NCBI GenBank assembly: GCA_026990885.1
Contig: JALXCO010000008.1
Span: 1-9,276 of the forward strand
Length of the DNA: 9,276 nucleotides
Direction of reading: 5' to 3'
DNA from: Desulfurococcales archaeon
GTDB taxonomy: Archaea; Thermoproteota; Thermoprotei_A; Sulfolobales; AG1
The position numbers were made by a program, and so were the translations under genes. Positions 6,444 through 9,276 of this stretch are shown in pieces (positions within the stretch are counted from its first letter, which is position 1; each line of letters opens with the position of its first letter). The notes beneath the pieces were generated by a model. It saw only the letters and a list, made by a program, of their open reading frames with translations. It made no database searches and was not told where the DNA came from.

Positions 6444-7119
6444 GGAATTCAAGGTAGCCCCCTTTAGATACGTTTATCAATCCCCTAGCTATAAGGTCTC
6501 TTAGAACTTTATTGGCTTCCTTCCTATCCATACCTAGCTCAGATACTAGGATCCTAACTCCGTCGCTAAACTTGAGCTGGCCATATACTGTATACGCCTC
6601 ATATAGCTTATCTAAAGACAGCTTGAATTTGGATCCTATATCTGCTGGCATTATCCTGTATCCACTGATCTTAATGTAGGTCTTTTCATTGCCTGCAGAG
6701 TCAACAATCATGTATGTGTTTTTCCCTATATTTTTCACGCTATAGGCATTAAACCCCTTCGACATCAATAATGCTGCTCCACCATTACTGTATACGGCCA
6801 GCGCGTACTCAAGTCTCTTTCTATCTGCCAGAATATCTTTTAGGGGTGAGAATATGTATTTGCTCCCTTCCTTAATAACCAGCGATTTCTCCAGGTCTGC
6901 GCCTAGATACTTAAGAAACCTATCTACTGTATCTAGACTTAGTGACCATCGATCATATAGCTCCACAACATTGTCTCCCAAGTAGAATAATCTGTAGGCT
7001 ATATTGTACGCGAGCAAGCCTGTCAACACAAATCTATTTGCTGATATGAATGCAGATCTATCGATGAAAAACCTCTCTAGATGCTTTAGATACCTATATA
7101 TGCCTTTTCTACTGCTCAT
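6439..7119 (-). CDS. Unknown protein with winged-helix-like C-terminal domain
   Basis: I do not recognise the full-length family (226 residues). The last ~59 residues (about 168-226) read like a winged helix-turn-helix: a helix LDKLYEAYTVYG, a helix ending ILVSELGMDRKEANKVLRDL, then IARGLINVSKGGYLEFL as the wing. This type of ending occurs in archaeal DNA-binding regulators, but the same fold also serves protein contacts. The N-terminal ~100 residues are helical and rich in aromatic and basic residues (YRYLKHLERFF, AYNIAYRLFYL). The middle has a strand-rich part (KNTYMIVDSAGNEKTYIKIS). No signal peptide or clear membrane helix is present. The ATG at 7119 comes nine bases after the stop codon of the small membrane protein, with a modest AGGTAG upstream. 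The two genes are therefore probably cotranscribed, and the pair may form a membrane-linked regulator (inference). Confidence 0.72.
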   Translation of the reverse strand: MSSRKGIYRYLKHLERFFIDRSAFISANRFVLTGLLAYNIAYRLFYLGDNVVELYDRWSLSLDTVDRFLKYLGADLEKSLVIKEGSKYIFSPLKDILADRKRLEYALAVYSNGGAALLMSKGFNAYSVKNIGKNTYMIVDSAGNEKTYIKISGYRIMPADIGSKFKLSLDKLYEAYTVYGQLKFSDGVRILVSELGMDRKEANKVLRDLIARGLINVSKGGYLEFL

Positions 7120-7128
7120 TGCGTCTAC

Positions 7129-7371
7129 CTATCTCCCTAAAACAAACGCTATATAGAGTAGGGTTAATATTATAATGGCTAAGGGGGATGTATATATATC
7201 GATCGATCCTAAACGTGTTTTAACTAGAAGAATGCTCTTAAGGGGCTCGGGGATATTGAGGGTATTTATCGATTTAGCTATGATAGGTGATATATATAGT
7301 ATTAATCCAATTATCAGCAGTACGGCCCCTAAAAATATTAGTATTGTAGCAAACACATGCTGATCATACAC
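7129..7371 (-). CDS. Small two-helix membrane protein of unknown function
   Basis: The 80-residue product has one long hydrophobic helix near residues 6-30 and a second at 61-79, joined by a loop of about 30 residues (KSINTLNIPEPLKSILLVKT and following) carrying a few basic residues. No named family is recognised. The start is GTG at 7371, with GGGGG (7382-7378) six bases upstream acting as a probable ribosome binding site. Upstream lie two tandem TATAAG elements. It is followed nine bases later by the winged-helix-like protein gene on the same strand, an arrangement that suggests they work together. Confidence 0.65.
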   Translation of the reverse strand: MYDQHVFATILIFLGAVLLIIGLILYISPIIAKSINTLNIPEPLKSILLVKTRLGSIDIYTSPLAIIILTLLYIAFVLGR

Positions 7372-7377
7372 TTTTAA

Positions 7378-7382
7378 CCCCC
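7378..7382 (-). promoter_or_regulatory. Ribosome binding site of the small membrane protein
   Basis: A run of five G on the minus strand lies six bases before the GTG at 7371. It supports that non-ATG start, since the frame has no ATG after its first codon. Confidence 0.45.
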
Positions 7383-7401
7383 AAATATTATATTAGCTCA
7401 C

Positions 7402-7425
7402 CTAACTTATAGACTAACTTATAGA
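7402..7425. repeat. Perfect 12-bp tandem repeat (two copies) with TATA elements
   Basis: The unit CTAACTTATAGA occurs at 7402-7413 and again at 7414-7425 without a mismatch. On the minus strand each copy reads TCTATAAGTTAG and contains TATAAG. The proximal TATAAG (7411-7406) is about 26 bases from 7382, which would give the small membrane protein gene a leader of about 12 bases holding its GGGGG. The second copy would form an extra TATA box or a binding site one helical turn further up. It lies in the 163-bp gap between divergent genes. Confidence 0.7.
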
Positions 7426-7512
7426 ATTGATTTCTTTTAAGCAAACAATACAATATATCAAATGTAGATTATGTACTCTCTCAAGTCGATATACAGAATA
7501 ATAAGGGGATTA

Positions 7513-7518
7513 GAGGTG
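7513..7518 (+). promoter_or_regulatory. Strong Shine-Dalgarno sequence with unclear start codon
   Basis: GAGGTG is a perfect match to the archaeal anti-SD. Seven bases later, at the spacing seen for glyS, the in-frame codon is ATA (7526), not ATG, GTG or TTG. The first standard start codon in frame is GTG at 7535, 16 bases away. An ATG-started 22-codon frame (7471-7542) also runs through the element. Confidence 0.5.
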
Positions 7519-7534
7519 TATATTTATAGCGGAT

Positions 7535-7861
7535 GTGCCTGAAGATGATCCTATACACCTGATCTCCTACACAATATTAAGATATATTAAGAGAAAATGC
7601 AGGGAGTACCTATTGTATGCTGAGATCAGCGGGCAGAAATACATAGAGATATCTTTCCGTGGACTCTACAGATACTACACCCCGTCTAAAAAATACCCTA
7701 GATTTATGGATGCTATCAGCGAAGCAATCAAGAATAAACCCGGCTTTGAAGGGTCTATAGGGCTGAATATAGATCTTGAGAGAGAGTCTATATTTATGCC
7801 AGTCGAAAAAATTAAAAGGATATGTAGAGAGGGGGAGGGACTAAATCGAGATGATCATTAG
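7535..7861 (+). CDS. Unknown 108-residue protein heading the phosphomevalonate dehydratase operon
   Basis: No family is recognised. The soluble 108-residue product is basic and rich in Tyr, Arg and Lys. Its N-terminal half reads like helix then strands (ISYTILRYIKRKCREYLLYA, QKYIEISFRGLYRYYTPSKK). A helix follows (RFMDAISEAIKN), then a strand-like stretch (EGSIGLNIDLERESIFMPVE) and a charged end. It has one Cys near the N-terminus and one near the C-terminus and no obvious catalytic motif. GTG at 7535 is the first standard start, but the perfect GAGGTG lies 16 bases upstream, nearer an in-frame ATA, so translation may begin three codons earlier. The stop codon overlaps the next gene by 11 bases, implying translational coupling with the dehydratase subunit. 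Confidence 0.68.
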   Translation: MPEDDPIHLISYTILRYIKRKCREYLLYAEISGQKYIEISFRGLYRYYTPSKKYPRFMDAISEAIKNKPGFEGSIGLNIDLERESIFMPVEKIKRICREGEGLNRDDH

Positions 7862-8276
7862 GGGAAGAGGTATCGTTGAAGGGGAATCCTGTGGTGAGGT
7901 GCTATATATAGATCAATATATATCTTTCTTGGGCGATACCGACCCCAATAGGGGTGAGCTAAGGCTCCAAACTAAAGATGATAGGAAAATATATTTAAAA
8001 GATAAGGTATTGGTGTTTAAAGGATCAAGAGGATCTAGCGTTGGAAGCTTTATAATCTACGGCCTAGCCAAAAACGGTGTCGGCCCCAAAGCTATGATTG
8101 TGGAGGAAATAGATCCCGTGCTGATTGCTGGATGCGTTTTAGGGAATATAATCCTTATACAGGTGGACTCAATCAAGGTTTTTGAGAAGCTTAACGGTAG
8201 AAAAATAAAACTTAAGGTTGATTCCCACAGCGGTATGGGGGAAGTATTTGTTGAAGGGGATTCTAATAGCTGTTGA
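7851..8276 (+). CDS. Phosphomevalonate dehydratase small subunit (aconitase X swivel domain, DUF126)
   Basis: With a separate large subunit (aconitase X catalytic, DUF521), this protein dehydrates (R)-5-phosphomevalonate to trans-anhydromevalonate 5-phosphate. That is a step of the archaeal modified mevalonate pathway to isopentenyl phosphate and archaeal lipids. The 141-residue product matches the small subunit along most of its length: MIIRGRGIVEGESCGEVLYI, ISFLGDTDPNRGEL, KVLVFKGSRGSSVGSF and IYGLAKNGVGPKAMIVEEID, then VLGNIILI. By family analogy one of the serines in GSRGSSVGS (58-66) takes part in catalysis. The segment between DPNRGE and the VLVF strand (LRLQTKDDRKIYLKDK) is less like the usual 'DPxHPLxGxSVxGK' loop. 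The ATG overlaps the preceding gene by 11 bases and has GGAGGGA upstream. The 3' end overlaps tmk by 26 bases. The large-subunit gene is not in this window. Confidence 0.9.
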   Translation: MIIRGRGIVEGESCGEVLYIDQYISFLGDTDPNRGELRLQTKDDRKIYLKDKVLVFKGSRGSSVGSFIIYGLAKNGVGPKAMIVEEIDPVLIAGCVLGNIILIQVDSIKVFEKLNGRKIKLKVDSHSGMGEVFVEGDSNSC

Positions 8277-8865
8277 AGGTATTGATGGCTCAGGAAAGAC
8301 GACGATTTCAAAGGGTATCGTGGAGAATTTATCTTCAAAAGGCTTCAGGGCGGCCTACACCTATGAGCCGTTCGAGTCCCCATTTTCTCAGGCTCTACAA
8401 CGTGTTAAGGAAGAGAAAAAAGACAACCCATATATCGATGCTTTAGCGATGGCATCCGATAGAGCCTACCATCTCCATAATGTTGTGCTTCCCCTACTGG
8501 AGAACGGCTGGATCGTCGTGTGTGATAGATACTACTATAGCTCGCTCGCATATCAAAGCGCTATGGGGGCCCCACTCAAGTGGGTTATGGATATCAACTC
8601 TATATTTAGGAAGCCCGATATAGCCATATATCTCGATGTAAGCGTCGGGGAGGCGCTAAATAGACTAAAGCACAAACATAAAGGAGGCAAATGGGTGTTT
8701 TTTGAGAAGAGAGAGATACTTGAAAAAGTGAGAGATGTATATCTCAGGCTGGTATCTGAAGGTTATCTGATCAGGATCGATGCGGAGAGGCCTTACCAAG
8801 CTGTTTTAGATGATGTATTATCGATCATCGAGTCAAGGATACCTGATATAAGTGGTCAGCGTTGA
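8251..8865 (+). CDS. tmk: Thymidylate kinase (dTMP kinase)
   Basis: It phosphorylates dTMP to dTDP with ATP for DNA synthesis in the cytosol. The 204-residue product has a P-loop GIDGSGKT (10-17) in the typical ILIAVEG context, DRYYYSSLAYQ (92-102) as the DR(Y/H) motif, and a basic lid-like KHKHKGG stretch. FFEKREILEKVRDVYLRL and IDAERPYQAV follow near the C-terminus. The usual 'REP' after the second strand is YEP here (38-40), so the Arg is replaced. Crenarchaeal homologues vary at this site, but a different nucleotide or non-nucleotide substrate is possible. I chose TTG at 8251, giving MKGILIAVEG, because GGGGGA (8237-8242) lies eight bases upstream and homologues begin so. TTG at 8248 is nearly as good. 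The longer frame from 8218 adds residues unlike the family. It overlaps the gene before by 26 bases and the one after by 4. Confidence 0.92.
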   Translation: MKGILIAVEGIDGSGKTTISKGIVENLSSKGFRAAYTYEPFESPFSQALQRVKEEKKDNPYIDALAMASDRAYHLHNVVLPLLENGWIVVCDRYYYSSLAYQSAMGAPLKWVMDINSIFRKPDIAIYLDVSVGEALNRLKHKHKGGKWVFFEKREILEKVRDVYLRLVSEGYLIRIDAERPYQAVLDDVLSIIESRIPDISGQR

Positions 8866-9276
8866 AGCTTGCCGTAGTATTCGCTGGCACTCTAGCTATA
8901 TTGCTGTCATACATAATACATAGCCCACAGTTCCTCGGGCAATATTCCGATATTGTATCGGTATACGTTAGGGTATTTATAGAGGGCGATAGATGGTATA
9001 GGGATTATGTTGGATTAGACGGCATTGTCTATCTGGACTACTTTTTAGAGTACCCACCTTTAATAGGCTTAAACTGGCTTATTTCAATATATCTGTCAAA
9101 CCTCTTCGCTGAAACTGTCTTTGATGGCTTATACCTGCACTATACCGCCAGCTCAATAATAAACTACTTCTTTTACGTAATTTATGTAGCCACCATAGTC
9201 AGGCTCGGGCGTATCATGCGTAGCGACCTGAAAGGCGTGCTTCTATCTATAGCTAGCCCCTCGATCATATATTACT
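8862..9276 (+). CDS. GT-C type integral membrane glycosyltransferase, N-terminal part (partial)
   Basis: An open frame of 138 codons with no stop runs from a TTG at 8862, overlapping the tmk TGA by four bases (TTGA), to the edge of the window. The residues start with a membrane helix (LAVVFAGTLAILLSYII). A loop follows with SDIVSVYVRVFIEGDRWYRDY (Asp30 in the first loop), then LDYFLEYPPLIG (59-69), and two or more further helices ending at SIASPSIIYY. The Asp-bearing first loop followed by a 'Y.d...EYPPL' motif is typical of polyprenyl-phosphate-sugar-dependent GT-C mannosyltransferase-like proteins (DUF2029/GT87-like). These act on the outer face of the membrane. The missing C-terminal part would decide the subfamily. 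Coupling to tmk and the phosphomevalonate dehydratase subunit suggests one operon. No strong ribosome binding site is present (GGTC only), consistent with translational coupling. Confidence 0.8.
   Translation, partial: MKLAVVFAGTLAILLSYIIHSPQFLGQYSDIVSVYVRVFIEGDRWYRDYVGLDGIVYLDYFLEYPPLIGLNWLISIYLSNLFAETVFDGLYLHYTASSIINYFFYVIYVATIVRLGRIMRSDLKGVLLSIASPSIIYY

Noticed and set aside
7175..7363. 62-codon + strand frame opposite the small membrane protein
   Set aside because: The minus-strand frame has a ribosome binding site, two credible membrane helices and an operon partner; this one has none of these.
7372..7534. tRNA, C/D box sRNA or CRISPR repeat in the largest intergenic gap
   Set aside because: No cloverleaf, no RUGAUGA...CUGA pair, and only two adjacent 12-bp repeats without spacers.
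8218..8250. Longer tmk start at TTG 8218
   Set aside because: The extra residues (IPTAVWGKY) are unlike the family, and GGGGGA is placed for the TTG at 8251.
8057..8338. 93-codon minus-strand frame across the dehydratase subunit and tmk
   Set aside because: Antisense to two well-recognised genes and spanning their overlap.

Overview
This window reads as chromosomal DNA from a hyperthermophilic archaeon, most likely a member of the Thermoproteota (crenarchaeal order such as Desulfurococcales or a relative). The evidence is an archaeal SecY, an archaeal/eukaryotic-type glycyl-tRNA synthetase, a SUI1-family aIF1, a ThiD-ThiN fusion, and the small subunit of phosphomevalonate dehydratase, an enzyme of the archaeal modified mevalonate pathway. 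Sulfolobales generally use the eukaryote-type mevalonate route, so that order is less likely. Arg codons are mostly AGA/AGG, Ile is often ATA, TATA-type promoters are visible, and about half of the starts are GTG or TTG. I see no rRNA, tRNA, CRISPR array, insertion sequence or phage gene. Coding density is very high, and no stretch of 300 bases lacks a gene.

Layout. Bases 2-133 are the 3' end of a LivF-like ABC ATPase gene (+), converging on secY (-, 193-1617). A short divergent promoter region separates secY from glyS (+, 1735-3501). GlyS converges on a leftward block (-): aIF1 (3554-3904), an unknown four-helix membrane protein (3937-4401), thiDN (4440-5822), an RpiB/LacA/LacB-family isomerase with unusual active-site residues (5914-6414), an unknown protein with a winged-helix-like C-terminus (6439-7119), and a two-helix small membrane protein (7129-7371). 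A 163-bp divergent intergenic region with a perfect 12-bp tandem repeat follows. A tightly overlapped rightward operon then runs off the window: an unknown 108-aa protein (7535-7861), the phosphomevalonate dehydratase small subunit (7851-8276), thymidylate kinase (8251-8865), and the N-terminal part of a GT-C type membrane glycosyltransferase (8862 to the end).

How the genes fit together. The left half is housekeeping: protein export, tRNA charging, translation initiation and thiamine biosynthesis. The rightward operon joins an isoprenoid-precursor enzyme to a putative polyprenyl-phosphate-sugar-dependent glycosyltransferase and a nucleotide kinase. That suggests a lipid/glycan link, but this is inference from gene order only. 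The least explained parts are the winged-helix/small-membrane-protein pair, the atypical RpiB-like enzyme, and the 108-aa leader protein of the isoprenoid operon. I did not find a clear new defence or mobile system here.
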